Source: Lysobacter_C viscosus
GTDB taxonomy: Bacteria > Pseudomonadota > Gammaproteobacteria > Xanthomonadales > Xanthomonadaceae
Length of the DNA stretch: 64,000 bases
Assembly: GCF_046600715.1 (NCBI RefSeq)
Contig: NZ_JBJMAV010000004.1
Location: forward strand, 62,001 to 126,000
Direction of reading: 5' to 3'
Shown here: in pieces, positions 7,422-16,557 of the stretch
How positions within the stretch are numbered: position 1 is the stretch's first letter
Layout of the letters: each line of letters starts with the position of its first letter
Made by a program: the position numbers and the translations under genes
The notes under the pieces: model-generated
Database searches by the model: none
Told to the model about the DNA's origin: nothing
Seen by the model: only the letters and a program-made list of their open reading frames with translations

Positions 7422-8375
7422 CTACGATTGCTCGAGTGCCGGCCGCCTCAGGCTCAGCACCACCGTGGTGGCAATGATCACCGCGACCACGCCCAGCGAG
7501 ATCCCGACCGGGATCTTGAACACGTCCACCAGCAGCATCTTGGTGCCGATGAATCCGAGTACCAGCGCCAGGCCGTAGGGCAGCAGGTGGAAGCGGTCGG
7601 CCATGCCGGCCAGCATGAAGAACATCGCGCGCAGCCCGAGCACCGCGAACACGTTGGACGTCAGCACGATGAACGGGTCGGTGGTGATGGCGAAGATGGC
7701 CGGGATCGAGTCCACCGCGAAGATCACGTCGGTCACCGCGATCATCACCAGCACCACGAACAGCGGCGTGTACTTGCGACGGCTGCCCTGGCCGATCCAC
7801 AGCGCTTCGCCGTGGTAGCGCCTGACCAGTGGGAGGTGCCCGGTGATCCAGCGCAGGATCGGGTTCTTGTCCATGTCCGGCGCCTTGCCCGCTGCCATCC
7901 ACATCTTGATGCCGGTCAGCAGCAGGAACGCGCCGAATATGTAGAGCACCCAGTGGAAGCGCACGATCAGCGCCGCGCCGATGAAGATCATGATCGCGCG
8001 CAGCACTATGGCGCCGAGCACGCCGATGATCAGCACGCGCTGCTGTGAATGCGCCGGCACGCCGAAGTACGTGAACAGCATCAGGAAGACGAAGATGTTG
8101 TCGATCGCCAGCGCCTTCTCCACCAGGTAACCGGTGAGGAACTCCAGCCCGACGCGGTTGCCGACGACGGGGCCGGCGGTGTCCACCATGTACCACCACA
8201 GGCCGGCGTTGAATGCCAGCGCCAGCATCACCCATCCGATGCTCCAGTACAGGGCCTCGCGGAACGTCACCTTGTGCGGTCCGCCGTGACGCATCAGCAC
8301 CAGGTCGGCCAGCAGCGCCACCACCACCACCAGGAAGAATCCGCCCCACAGCCAGGGGTTGCCGATCGTGTCCAT
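7422..8375 (-). CDS. alx: TerC/Alx-family integral membrane protein
   Basis: 317 residues with about nine TM segments. TerC hallmarks: EALYWSIGWVMLALAFNAG, FLTGYLVEKALAIDNIFVFLMLFTYFGVP (acidic residues in membrane), and VMIAVTDVIFAVDSIPAIFAIT. E. coli Alx and related TerC proteins act in Mn2+ homeostasis and alkaline response, and Alx-type genes are the classic targets of the yybP-ykoY riboswitch. Exactly such an RNA lies directly upstream here, which supports an Alx-like manganese export role over tellurite resistance. No ter cluster is nearby. Confidence 0.93.
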   Translation of the reverse strand: MDTIGNPWLWGGFFLVVVVALLADLVLMRHGGPHKVTFREALYWSIGWVMLALAFNAGLWWYMVDTAGPVVGNRVGLEFLTGYLVEKALAIDNIFVFLMLFTYFGVPAHSQQRVLIIGVLGAIVLRAIMIFIGAALIVRFHWVLYIFGAFLLLTGIKMWMAAGKAPDMDKNPILRWITGHLPLVRRYHGEALWIGQGSRRKYTPLFVVLVMIAVTDVIFAVDSIPAIFAITTDPFIVLTSNVFAVLGLRAMFFMLAGMADRFHLLPYGLALVLGFIGTKMLLVDVFKIPVGISLGVVAVIIATTVVLSLRRPALEQS

Positions 8376-8390
8376 CCGTCCGCTCCGTCA

Positions 8391-8430
8391 AAGAAAAAAG
8401 GCGCCCTCGAACGCGAGGTTCGAGGGCGCC
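8391..8430 (-). terminator. Intrinsic terminator in the alx leader
   Basis: Perfect 13-bp stem (arms 8400-8412 and 8418-8430, five-base loop) followed on the minus strand by TTTTTTCTT. It lies between the yybP-ykoY aptamer and the alx start at 8375, so it is the probable expression platform: read-through when Mn2+ is bound (inferred from the family). Confidence 0.9.
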
Positions 8431-8454
8431 CATACGGACGGATACGTCGGTGGG

Positions 8455-8590
8455 TGACGTAGCCCGGGCATTGCACCTGTCGCCTTGCGGCGAAGGTCTT
8501 GCCCGCCTGCCAGGGCGGCAGGCTGCTGGACCGGGGCATGACACCCGAACTGACGGCCACAGCGATTGGGAGCTACTCCCCTTCGGGGCG
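8455..8590 (-). ncRNA. yybP-ykoY manganese riboswitch aptamer
   Basis: On the minus strand the leader contains the family signatures in order: AAGGGGAGTAGC (about 8573-8584), GTCAGTTCGGG, and GGCGGGCAAGACCTTCGCC (about 8488-8508), closed by GGGCTACGTC, whose GCTAC can pair with the opening GTAGC as helix P1. The spacing and conserved GGGGAGUA and GCAAGACC elements match Mn2+-sensing yybP-ykoY RNAs. It precedes a terminator and then alx. Confidence 0.9.
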
Positions 8591-8630
8591 CGATTGTTGC
8601 CGGGGCTTCGCGCGCGGTCAAGCGCCCCGG

Positions 8631-10505
8631 TCAGCCGCCCAGCAGCACCCGGTTCATACGCTGCACGAACGCGGCCGGGTCCGGCAGCGGAGCGCCGGCG
8701 GCGATTTCCGCCTGCTCCAGCAGCAATCCCGCCAGGTCGGCCGCTTTGCGGTCGTCGCCTTCGGTTTCAAGCCGCTTGAGCAGGGCGTGGTCCGGATTGA
8801 CCTCCAGGGTTGGCCGGCTGTCGGGCAGGTCCTGTCCCGATTCGCGCAATAGGCGCGCGAAGTGCGGGGCCATCTCGTGGTCGGACAAGGCCAGACACGA
8901 CGGGGAATCGGTCAGTCGCGACGACACCCGGACGTCCTCCACGCGCTCGCCCAGCAGCGACTTGATGCGAGCCAGCAGCGGCTCGGCGGCCTTGGCCACT
9001 TCTTCCTGCTTCTGTTTGCCGGCTTCGTCCACGGGCAAATCACCCTTGGCCACGTGCTGCAGCCTCTTGCCGTCGTACTCGTGCAGCGAGCCGAGCATCC
9101 ACTCGTCGATGCGGTCGGACATCAGCAGCACTTCGATCCCGCGGGCCTTGAAAGCTTCCAGCTGGGGGCTACCCGCGGCGGCCGCATGGGTCTCGGCGGT
9201 GACGTACCAGACCGTGTCCTGGTTATCGGCCATGCGGGCGATGTAGTCATCCAGCGAGACCGATTTCGTCGCGCCCTCGCCCCTGGTGGAGGCAAAACGC
9301 AGCAGTCTGGCAATCCGTTCGCGATTGGACGGATCCTCCACGATGCCTTCCTTCAGCGTGTTGCCGAAGGCCTGGATGAAGGTGGCGAACTTTTCCGGCT
9401 CGTCGCGTGCCAGCGTCTCGACCAGGTCGAGCACGCGCTTCACGCAGCTGGCCTTGATGCGTTCCAGCTGGCGGTTGTGCTGCAGCAGTTCGCGGCTGAC
9501 GTTCAGCGGCAGGTCGTCGGCGTCCACCACGCCGCGCACGAAGCGCAGGTAGTTCGGCAGCAGTTCCTCCGCGGCGTCCATCACGAACACGCGCTTGATG
9601 TAGAGCTTCACGCCCTTGCGCTCGTCACGCCCGCCCATCATCAGGTCGAACGGCGGCTGCGCCGGCAGGTAGAGCAGGGTGGTGAAGCTCTGGCTGCCCT
9701 CGACCCGGTTGTGGCTCCACGCCAGCGCATCGTTGAAATCGTGCCCCAGCGACTTGTAGAAGCCCTGGTAGTCCTCGTCGGAAATCCCGGACTTGGGCAG
9801 CGTCCACAATGCCGAGGCGGCGTTGACGGTCTCCCATTCGGGCGCCGCGTCGTCGACCGCGACTTCCTTTGGCATGCGGATGGAGAAGGCGATGTGCTCG
9901 GAATAGCGGTGGACCAGCGAGCGCAGGGTCCATGCCGTGAGGAACTCGTCCTCGTCACTCTTCAGGTGCAGCACCACGGCGGTGCCGCGCTCGGGCAGGT
10001 CGATCTGGTCGAGGGTGTACTGGCTCTGGCCATCGCTCTCCCATTTCACGCCCTCAGACGCGTCGGCGCCGGCGCGGCGGGTCAGCACGGTGACGCGGTC
10101 GGCGACCACGAATGCCGAATAGAAGCCCACGCCGAACTGGCCGATCAGGCGCGCGTCGGCCTTGGCGTCCTGCGCCATGGCGTCCAGGAACCGGCGCGTG
10201 CCGGAACTGGCGATGGTGCCGATGTTGGCGACCACCTCGTCGCGCGACATTCCGATGCCGTTATCGCGGATGGTGATCGTGCGCGCGGCCTGGTCGACGC
10301 TGATGTCGATATGCAACTCGCCCTCGCCGGCCATCAGCGCGGGATCGGCAATTGACTCGAAGCGCAGCTTGTCCAGCGCATCGGAGGCGTTGGAGACCAG
10401 CTCGCGCAGGAAGATTTCCTTGTGCGAGTACAGCGAGTGGGTGACCAGGTGCAGGACCTGGGCGACCTCGGCTTCGAAGGCGCGGGTTTCGGTGTTTGCG
10501 GTCAT
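8631..10505 (-). CDS. htpG: Molecular chaperone HtpG (Hsp90)
   Basis: 624-residue cytosolic ATP-dependent chaperone. GHKL ATPase motifs are present at the N-terminus: [46 protein letters not shown]. The middle domain has [11 protein letters not shown] and [19 protein letters not shown], and the C-terminal dimerisation domain is complete, ending in [12 protein letters not shown]. The start [10 protein letters not shown] is chosen over an ATG 22 codons upstream because homology begins there. No obvious heat-shock promoter was recognised upstream. Monocistronic by context. Confidence 0.98.
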
Positions 10506-10664
10506 GGTGGGGTCCGGAGTGCGTGTTGCGGATGCGACTCCGGACAGTGGGGCCGGGCGGGGTGGAATCAAGCCATTGGCGGGTCCTCCCCGCTGGCTAC
10601 GCTCCCTGCGGCCGGCGGGCGGGTCCCCGCCACCGGACCCGCGCGCTTCCCGCTTTCAACGCTC

Positions 10665-11021
10665 TCAGGACAGTTCGACGATGGGCTGGAAACCGCCGTA
10701 GATCATGCGCTTGCCGTCGAAGGGCATGGGGTTCTTAGCCGGGTCCATGCGCGGGTCGTCCATCATCTTCTTCATCCCGGCGTCGCGGGTGGCCTTGTCC
10801 GGCCACTCGATCCACGAGAAGACCACGACTTCTTCGGATGTGGCCTGCACGGACTTGCGGAAGTCGGTGACCGTGCCGTCCGGGACGTCGTCGCCCCAGC
10901 ACTCCACGACCCGCAGGGCGCCGAACTCCATGAACATCGGGTCGACTTCACGCGAGTGGTCGATGAACTTCTGCTTGTTGGCCTTGGCTACGGCGATGAC
11001 GAATCCGTCGATGTAGGACAT
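10665..11021 (-). CDS. DUF1428 family protein (118 aa)
   Basis: Small single-domain protein matching DUF1428, a dimeric alpha/beta-barrel family of unknown function: MSYIDGFVIAVAKANKQKFIDH at the start, MEFGALRVVECWGDDVPDG, then EEVVVFSWIEWPDKATRDAGMKKMMDDPRM and the C-terminal MPFDGKRMIYGGFQPI. The start is preceded by CAGGAG. It is followed on the same strand by htpG with about 160 bases between, so probably separately transcribed. Confidence 0.93.
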   Translation of the reverse strand: MSYIDGFVIAVAKANKQKFIDHSREVDPMFMEFGALRVVECWGDDVPDGTVTDFRKSVQATSEEVVVFSWIEWPDKATRDAGMKKMMDDPRMDPAKNPMPFDGKRMIYGGFQPIVELS

Positions 11022-11372
11022 GCGCTGCTCCTGACAGGGGTGCGGCGGGGCCGCGGGCACGCCGGTGGCGCGCCTTCAATGGTAGCGACGGATATGGGAA
11101 GTCGTTTTCGACACGCACCCCGGCCACCGTTCGCGGATGCGGTTAGAGGGGCAGCCCGTGGGGCCGCAGGAGTAACGGAAGTGGGTCGGCAGCGCGACCT
11201 CAGCCATCCTTCAGCCCGCGGCTGCCTTTCCGCTAAAGGGGCGCGCCCGTTCTACGTACACCCGCGGAAGCTGCCGGCGGAATGCGCGTGCCGCGTGATT
11301 GGAACGATGGGGCGGCGTTGTCGCGCCCTGGGCCATTGGCCCGAGATGAGCGGCCGCGCGCCCGGGAATGCA
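11022..11372. other. Gene-free stretch
   Basis: About 350 bases upstream of the DUF1428 gene and downstream of the 79-aa gene. GC-rich, with no convincing frame, RNA gene or repeat; only short palindromes were seen. Promoters of the flanking DUF1428 gene presumably lie here. Confidence 0.4.
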
Positions 11373-11402
11373 GACCCCCGCAGGCTTTGGCCTGCGGGGG
11401 TC
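11373..11402 (-). terminator. Hairpin after the 79-aa gene
   Basis: Perfect 13-bp stem GACCCCCGCAGGC / GCCTGCGGGGGTC with a four-base loop, ten bases past the stop of the minus-strand gene at 11413. It has the position of a terminator but lacks a T-run. Confidence 0.45.
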
Positions 11403-11412
11403 GGGGTGGCCA

Positions 11413-11652
11413 TCAGCGCTTGCGCTTGCGCGGCGCCGCGGATGCGTCCGGGGTGGTTTCGGTCGCCGCCGGAGCATCGACCTTCTGCAGGACGCGGGTC
11501 GTGCCCAGGACCTCGACGCGACCACCGCCGCGCTCGAAGTCGGCGATGTGTTCCGCGATGCGTTCGCTTTCGCTTCGCTTGGGGTGCGTGGAGCCGGACG
11601 TCGCGCTGCGCGACGTTTCACGCCGCGGTGAGCGGCCCTTCGGAGTAGCCAT
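11413..11652 (-). CDS. Small basic hypothetical protein (79 aa)
   Basis: Unrecognised. The N-terminus is basic and Ser/Thr-rich (KGRSPRRETSRSATS), a central part RSESERIAEHIADFERGGGRVEVLGTT looks folded, and the tail is Ala/Pro-rich ending in PRKRKR. Arg/Lys clusters at both ends suggest nucleic-acid contact (inference). The start is supported by an AAGAGGAACGAGA ribosome site. It lies divergent to the DUF1206 gene. Confidence 0.65.
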   Translation of the reverse strand: MATPKGRSPRRETSRSATSGSTHPKRSESERIAEHIADFERGGGRVEVLGTTRVLQKVDAPAATETTPDASAAPRKRKR

Positions 11653-11844
11653 TCTCGTTCCTCTTAGCTTCGGCGATACGCCCCGGGCCGATTGCCCCGG
11701 GCGGCCATGCCGTCCCGGCACTATGCGCTGTTTCGGGCGTCGGCGCGCGTTTTGCGCCGCGCGGGCGGGAGCCGGTTCACGCAGCCGGGACAGCTCCCGC
11801 GACAAGAATCGAGGCTGGATTGGATATTTGGCGGAGTTCCCAGC

Positions 11845-12657
11845 ATGGATACATCGATAGGCGGAAATGGCCGCGCAGCCCTCAACGAAGTCGCCAGCTG
11901 GGTGCCGCCCGTGGCGCGCATCGGGTATGCCGCCAAGGGCATCGTCTACGGACTCGTTGGCGGGATCGCGGTCAAGGCAGGCCTGGCGGCGGGCGGGCCG
12001 AGCGGTACCCAGGAGTCGCTGGCGTCGCTGACCGACGAGCAGGGTGGCCGAATCATGCTCATGGCGATTGCGGTGGGCCTGCTGTGCCACGTCGCGTGGC
12101 GCTTCGTGCAGGCGTTGCTGGACCCCGAGCACGTGGATTCGGGCGCCAAGCGCGTCGCCATGCGGCTTTTCTACGCATTGAGCGGCGTCATCTATGCCTC
12201 GTTGGCAGTGACGGCCTGGCAGCTGTCGCGCGGCGAGGGCGCGGGCGGCGATGGCCAGCAGGTGTGGGTGGCTCGCCTGCTCGACCAGCCGATGGGCGCG
12301 TGGCTGGTGATGGCTGCCGGGCTCGGCGTGGCCGGCTACGGCATCCACCAGCTGGTCAAGGCGGCCAAGGGCGATGTGAACAAACGGATGGGCGCCAGCG
12401 GCGGACACACCTCCCGCGGCTTGACCCTGGTCGGTCGCATCGGCACTGCCGCACGGGGCTTGGTCCTGCTGCCGGTCGGCTGGTTCACCTTCCGCGCCGG
12501 TCGCCTGTATTCGGCGGAGGCAGCCGCCGACACCGGCGAGGTGCTGCACATGCTGGGTGGGGGCACCCTGCTGGCACTGGTCGGCCTGGGGTTGTTGGCC
12601 TACGGCGTGCACCAGTTTGCCAAGGCCATCTACCGGCGGATCGAACAACCCGGCTAG
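11845..12657 (+). CDS. DUF1206 membrane protein
   Basis: 270 residues with about six TM helices arranged as three repeats of a two-helix unit. Each repeat begins with a G-[YT]-A-[AS]-[KR]-G motif: ARIGYAAKGIVYGLVGG, then AMRLFYALSGVIYASLAV, then GRIGTAARGLVLLPVG. This is the DUF1206 pattern; function is not known. Cytoplasmic-membrane location is inferred. The start is preceded by GGAG at a good distance, and homology begins at VPPVARIGYA. It stands alone. Confidence 0.9.
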   Translation: MDTSIGGNGRAALNEVASWVPPVARIGYAAKGIVYGLVGGIAVKAGLAAGGPSGTQESLASLTDEQGGRIMLMAIAVGLLCHVAWRFVQALLDPEHVDSGAKRVAMRLFYALSGVIYASLAVTAWQLSRGEGAGGDGQQVWVARLLDQPMGAWLVMAAGLGVAGYGIHQLVKAAKGDVNKRMGASGGHTSRGLTLVGRIGTAARGLVLLPVGWFTFRAGRLYSAEAAADTGEVLHMLGGGTLLALVGLGLLAYGVHQFAKAIYRRIEQPG

Positions 12658-12983
12658 GAGGTGGGCGCGAGGATCGAAGCGGGCAAGCCTGGGAGGCGGC
12701 GTAACCCAGAGATGGGCGGCGCGACGGCGTTTCGAGGTAGCCCACCGACCCGGAAACTGCAATTGATGGCCGCCAGGGGCGCTGCAGCAGTGGTTGACTG
12801 CGTCCCTTCCATTGGATCCCACACCCCCTCGCTGACGTGCCGCTTGGCCTGCACCTTGCAGGGAGCCGTGCGGCGCCGCGGGAATATTCATCGCGCATTA
12901 CGTCCCGGACCGGGCGCGGCCACTAGACTTGAGCGGGCCGGCGGTGGACACCGTCACGCCCGTTTCTCATCCCGAGGTCCCCG
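12658..12983. other. Gene-free stretch
   Basis: About 326 bases between the DUF1206 gene and the ClpP-fold lipoprotein gene. No convincing frame, RNA gene or terminator was seen. The AT-richer GGAATATTCATCG near 12880 may be part of the downstream promoter, but no -35/-10 pair is convincing. Confidence 0.4.
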
Positions 12984-14027
12984 TTGCGCATGCTTGCCCG
13001 CTCCCTGCCGTACCTGCTGGCCACTGCCCTGGTGGCGCTGGCCGGGTGTCAGCGTGGATCGGACGGGGCGTTCGCCGATCCGGCGCGAACCCTCGCCAAC
13101 GCCGGCGAGAGTGGCGCGCTGGTCAATCGCGCGCCGCGCCCCGAGGCGGTGGTGCCGCCGGCGGAACGGACCGAGCGCGAAATCGACTGGCGGCCCATGG
13201 ACCTCACCGACGGCCGCGCCTGGATCGGGTGTGACCCGGACTACGCGGCCGAAGGTGATGGCGAGCCACTGGCCAACCTTGGCTTCACCGCGATCTGGCA
13301 CGGCGTCGCCGACTGCCGTGACGAGGGGCGGATGCGCCTGCGCTACCGCGGCAAGATCAATGCCGAGTTCACTGCGCTGATGGAGCGCGTCTCGGAAATC
13401 GCCACGATCCAGGGCGTGCACGGCCGGATCCTCGACATCGACTCGGCGGGCGGGATGATCGAGGACGGCATCCGCGCGGGCGACCGGATGGCCGAGGCCG
13501 ACTGGACGATCTGGGTCCGCGAGGGCGCCGTTTGCCACAGCGCGTGCGTGCTGGTGCTGGCCGGGGGCGACATGCGCCTGATAGCCGGGGACATCGGCAT
13601 ACACCGCATGATGCGTATCGACTCGGAAGCCACGTCGCGCGCGGAGCTCAATCGCGAGCTGCGCGAAGTGCATGCGCTGACCGAGGCGTACCTGGAGCGC
13701 AACGGCGCGGCCGTCACCGTTGCCGACCTGATGATGACGGTCCCCAACCGCAGCCTGCGACTGCTGACGGGCGATGAGCTCTACCTGTTCGGCCTGACCG
13801 GGCCGAATGCGGTGGAAGACGACCTGGACCGCATCCGCCTCGGGCGCAAGTGCGGGGAGTCGTTCGTACAACGGCGCGACCGCTTCTTCCGGGCGTTCGA
13901 CAACGAGTGCACGGCCCTGGCGGGGGAGGTTGATCAGATCAACGCATGCGGGCTGGCGTTGCGCCGCCGCTTCGGCTTCCCGGACGCGGCCTGTCCGTCC
14001 GACAGCCCCCTGTCGGAATACAACTGA
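12984..14027 (+). CDS. ClpP/crotonase-fold periplasmic lipoprotein (COG3904-like)
   Basis: 347 residues. A signal peptide ends in the lipobox ALAGC (Cys22). The core resembles a ClpP-type serine protease fold: substrate loop RILDIDSAGGMIEDG (about 149-162), putative nucleophile Ser186 in VCHSACVLVLAGG, and His207 in GDIGIHRMM. The order and spacing fit the ClpP/SppA superfamily, as in predicted periplasmic COG3904 proteins, whose substrates are unknown. The TTG at 12984 is preferred to the ATG two codons later because GAGG lies at the right distance from it. The C-terminal 100 residues have several Cys and are unassigned. Stands alone. Confidence 0.78.
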   Translation: MRMLARSLPYLLATALVALAGCQRGSDGAFADPARTLANAGESGALVNRAPRPEAVVPPAERTEREIDWRPMDLTDGRAWIGCDPDYAAEGDGEPLANLGFTAIWHGVADCRDEGRMRLRYRGKINAEFTALMERVSEIATIQGVHGRILDIDSAGGMIEDGIRAGDRMAEADWTIWVREGAVCHSACVLVLAGGDMRLIAGDIGIHRMMRIDSEATSRAELNRELREVHALTEAYLERNGAAVTVADLMMTVPNRSLRLLTGDELYLFGLTGPNAVEDDLDRIRLGRKCGESFVQRRDRFFRAFDNECTALAGEVDQINACGLALRRRFGFPDAACPSDSPLSEYN

Positions 14028-14099
14028 GCCGGGCCTCGACACGGCGTTGATGCAGCCGGCGCGACCCTGCGGGTCCCCCCCCCGTTCCCGGAGCGCGCC

Positions 14100-14276
14100 A
14101 TGTCCCCCAGCAAGCAAGCCGATCCGGGCCGTCCCCCCAGCGGGCGCGAAGCCGACCGCGAGCCGCGTGAGTACGGCCACAGCTCCGGCGACCGCAACAC
14201 CAAGAAGAAGGAAGGCGACTTCGAGGCGCTGGAGGGCGGCGAGCAGCGCGACGCCGACCCCGAAGCTGCGACCTGA
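14100..14276 (+). CDS. Small hydrophilic acidic protein (58 aa)
   Basis: Short frame with a good ribosome site (CCGGAGCG) and strongly charged product: basic-start SPSKQADPGRPPSGREADREPREYG then a KKK stretch and acidic tail ending DADPEAAT. Codon use is of the normal high-GC kind. No family recognised; likely disordered. A run of nine C lies 17 bases upstream of the start. It is followed by a terminator that serves the convergent protease gene. Confidence 0.6.
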   Translation: MSPSKQADPGRPPSGREADREPREYGHSSGDRNTKKKEGDFEALEGGEQRDADPEAAT

Positions 14277-14399
14277 GCCAGATGCCCCCTGTGAGCTGGG
14301 CGTCGACCTGTTCCAGGGTTACCTGTTCGCACGGCCTCAGCTGGACGCGCTGGTGGAGCCGACGTTCCCCGCCGACTGACCCCGCCGATTCCGACTGGC

Positions 14400-14430
14400 A
14401 AAGAAAAGGCCCGGCAACCGCCGGGCCTTT
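14400..14430 (-). terminator. Intrinsic terminator of the subtilase gene
   Basis: 11-bp perfect stem (14405-14415 with 14420-14430, AACC loop) read on the minus strand as AAAGGCCCGGC...GCCGGGCCTTTTCTTT, about 25 bases past the protease stop codon. Confidence 0.88.
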
Positions 14431-14454
14431 CCATTCTTCCCGACTGCGCCAGGC

Positions 14455-15825
14455 TCAGAAGCCGCTGGCGTCAAGCCTGCCGTTGCTGACAACCTTGCCC
14501 TGCAGGGAGGGGGTGACGATGGCCGAGCCCATGATCGCCGCCTTGATGTCGGCGGCCGAGGCGCCGGGATGCGACGACGCGTACAGGGCCGCGGCGCCGG
14601 TCACGTGCGGCGTCGCCATGGAGGTGCCGCTGTAGCTGGCGTATCCCGAGCCGGTGGCACCCTTCGAACGCACGGGCACCGTCGAGATGATGTCCGAGCC
14701 CGGGGCCCCGATGTCGACCGTGGTTGCGCCCCACTGCGAGAAGCTCGACAGCCCCCCGGTGCGTGTCGTCGATGCCACCGCGATGATGTTCGGGTTGGCG
14801 TAGTTGGAGGGAAAACTTGCCTGGGCATCGTTGTCATAGGCCGAGTTGCCCGCCGCCGCGATGAACAGGATGCCGGCGTTGTCCGCGCGCCCGATCGCAT
14901 CCTGGAGGGCCTGCGAAAAGCCGCCGCCGCCCCAGGAGTTGTTGGTGGCGACGATGTTGAGGCCGTGGCGGGTCTTGAGGTCGGTGAAGTAGTCGACCGC
15001 TTCGATCGCGTCGGCGGTGGTGCCGCCGCGCCGGCCCAGGAACCGGCCGCTGATCAGCTTGGCCCCGCTCCAGCACACGCCCGCCACACCCTTGCCGTTG
15101 CCGCCGACGCCGGCGATGGTGCCGGAGACGTGCGTGCCGTGGTCGTCGTTGCTGCCACCGGAATTGATGTCGTTGCTGCCGCCCTCGAAGTCCCAGCCGC
15201 GCACGTCGTCGACATAACCGTTGCCGTCGTTGTCGATGCCGTCGACCGGGTCGTGCGGGTTGACCCAGATGTTGGCCGCGAGGTCCTCGTGCTGGTAGTA
15301 GATGCCTTCGTCGATGACGCCGACCAGCACGTTGTCGCAGCTGGTGTGTCCGCCGGCCCATGCGTCGGCCGCCTGCGAGCCGTAGGGGTTGGACTGGCTG
15401 CCGGAATCACCGTACATGCCCCACAGCTGGCCACTGGTGGCGTAGGTGTCGTTGGAGACCGCCTGGTGCTGGTAGACCCAGTTGGGCTCGATGTACTCGA
15501 TCGCCGCGTCGGCATGCATGGCACGCACGGCATTGGCGACGCTGATGCCCTTGGGCAGGCGGAGCAGCACGGTTTCCCCGCGCGAGGCACTGCCGCGGCG
15601 GATCACGTCGGTGCGCTGGCCCAGGCCGCGCGCCACTGCGTCGCGCTGCGCCGGGCTGGCGCTGTCACGGAACTTGACGATGACTTCGCCAGCGGCATGC
15701 GGGCGGCCAGCGTCGAGGCCGGCCAGGACCAGGTCCGGACGACCCGCGGCGGTGGCGGTGGATGCGAGGCCCAGCGAAACCAGGATGGCGGCGGTGAGTG
15801 CCGCCCGGGTGCAAGTGCGATTCAC
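14455..15825 (-). CDS. Secreted S8 (subtilisin-like) serine protease
   Basis: 456 residues from a GTG start chosen because it gives a clean signal peptide (ALTAAILVSLGLASTATAA, residues 9-27); longer frames add 34 residues with no signal. A pro-domain (about 28-120, with EVIVKFRDSASPAQRD) precedes the catalytic domain. The triad is visible: Asp172 in VGVIDEGI (E where T is usual), His229 in DDHGTHVSG, Ser402 in SGTSMATPHVTGA, with oxyanion Asn327 in AAAGNSAYD. A Ca-binding-like DGIDNDGNGYVDDVRG lies between Asp and His. There is no C-terminal P-domain or sorting tail. Extracellular protein degradation is the likely role. Confidence 0.95.
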   Translation of the reverse strand: MNRTCTRAALTAAILVSLGLASTATAAGRPDLVLAGLDAGRPHAAGEVIVKFRDSASPAQRDAVARGLGQRTDVIRRGSASRGETVLLRLPKGISVANAVRAMHADAAIEYIEPNWVYQHQAVSNDTYATSGQLWGMYGDSGSQSNPYGSQAADAWAGGHTSCDNVLVGVIDEGIYYQHEDLAANIWVNPHDPVDGIDNDGNGYVDDVRGWDFEGGSNDINSGGSNDDHGTHVSGTIAGVGGNGKGVAGVCWSGAKLISGRFLGRRGGTTADAIEAVDYFTDLKTRHGLNIVATNNSWGGGGFSQALQDAIGRADNAGILFIAAAGNSAYDNDAQASFPSNYANPNIIAVASTTRTGGLSSFSQWGATTVDIGAPGSDIISTVPVRSKGATGSGYASYSGTSMATPHVTGAAALYASSHPGASAADIKAAIMGSAIVTPSLQGKVVSNGRLDASGF

Positions 15826-16049
15826 GTAGTAGAACCCCCGAGATTGGACGCCGGGGAAAGGCCCCCGGCGAAGGGGGAACCTACGGTCATGGTGCGGTGC
15901 GGCATGAACGATCCCGGGCCGATCCAAGGGTGCGTCGCGTCACACGCCTGCGCGTAAGTGGCTGGAAGAAAAGGGGGTTCCGACGCGGGTCGCCGCAAGC
16001 CAGGCGATCCGCGGCCGACGTGCGGCGGGTGCGGGGCGACAGGCGGGTT

Positions 16050-16469
16050 TCAGTGCCGCACGTTTCCGCCGTTATCGGCCGGCGCGGAAAGCGTCAGGTC
16101 GGTCGCCAATTGCGATTCGAACTGTTCGAAGGTCAGCCCCTGGGCCGCGACCTCCGCGGCAGCGGCCTGGTCCAGGCTGGGCGAGCAGCGCAGGTGGATC
16201 CGGGTGCCTTCGGCCTGGTGCATCACCGCCGCGCGCTTGAGCATCGCCAGCACCCGCGCGGCACTCTCGCTGCCTCCGACGATGCGGCCGCCCAGACCCA
16301 GTGTCCATTCGCCATCGCGGCGGACGATGCCGCCCAGCAAGGTGCCGGCCGCGTCGCGCAGTTCGGCATGGGCTTCGATTGCCGGGGCGGGCGATTCGGC
16401 GGGCGCATTGCGGGCTTTCGCCAGGCGGCGCTTGCGGGCATCGCGACGGGCTTTGGACTGGATCGACAT
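16050..16469 (-). CDS. Conserved hypothetical protein (139 aa)
   Basis: Not assignable to a function. The N-terminus is strongly basic (SIQSKARRDARKRRLAKAR), followed by a compact region HAELRDAAGTLLGGIVRRDGEWTLGLGGRIVGGSESAARVLAMLKRAA and a helical tail TFEQFESQLATD. The pattern is familiar from hypothetical proteins of Xanthomonadaceae. No signal peptide. It lies 89 bases from the S4-domain gene on the same strand, so they may be cotranscribed. The start is set by the basic N-terminus; no strong ribosome site. Confidence 0.75.
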   Translation of the reverse strand: MSIQSKARRDARKRRLAKARNAPAESPAPAIEAHAELRDAAGTLLGGIVRRDGEWTLGLGGRIVGGSESAARVLAMLKRAAVMHQAEGTRIHLRCSPSLDQAAAAEVAAQGLTFEQFESQLATDLTLSAPADNGGNVRH

Positions 16470-16557
16470 TGAAGCGGCCTCGGCGTCGGTTGCGCCCCAT
16501 GATAGCCGGGGCACGCGGCATCCCCCGTGGCCAGGGCCGGCCCGTTGGAACGTGGTG

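Noticed and set aside
8862..10355. A 497-codon plus-strand frame over htpG
   Set aside because: Shadow of htpG; no recognisable protein features, composition skewed to Val/His/Gln/Arg.
14400..14430. Terminator for the 58-aa gene rather than the protease gene
   Set aside because: The T-tract is on the minus-strand side (TTTTCTTT); the plus side has only TTTCC, so the main user is the protease.
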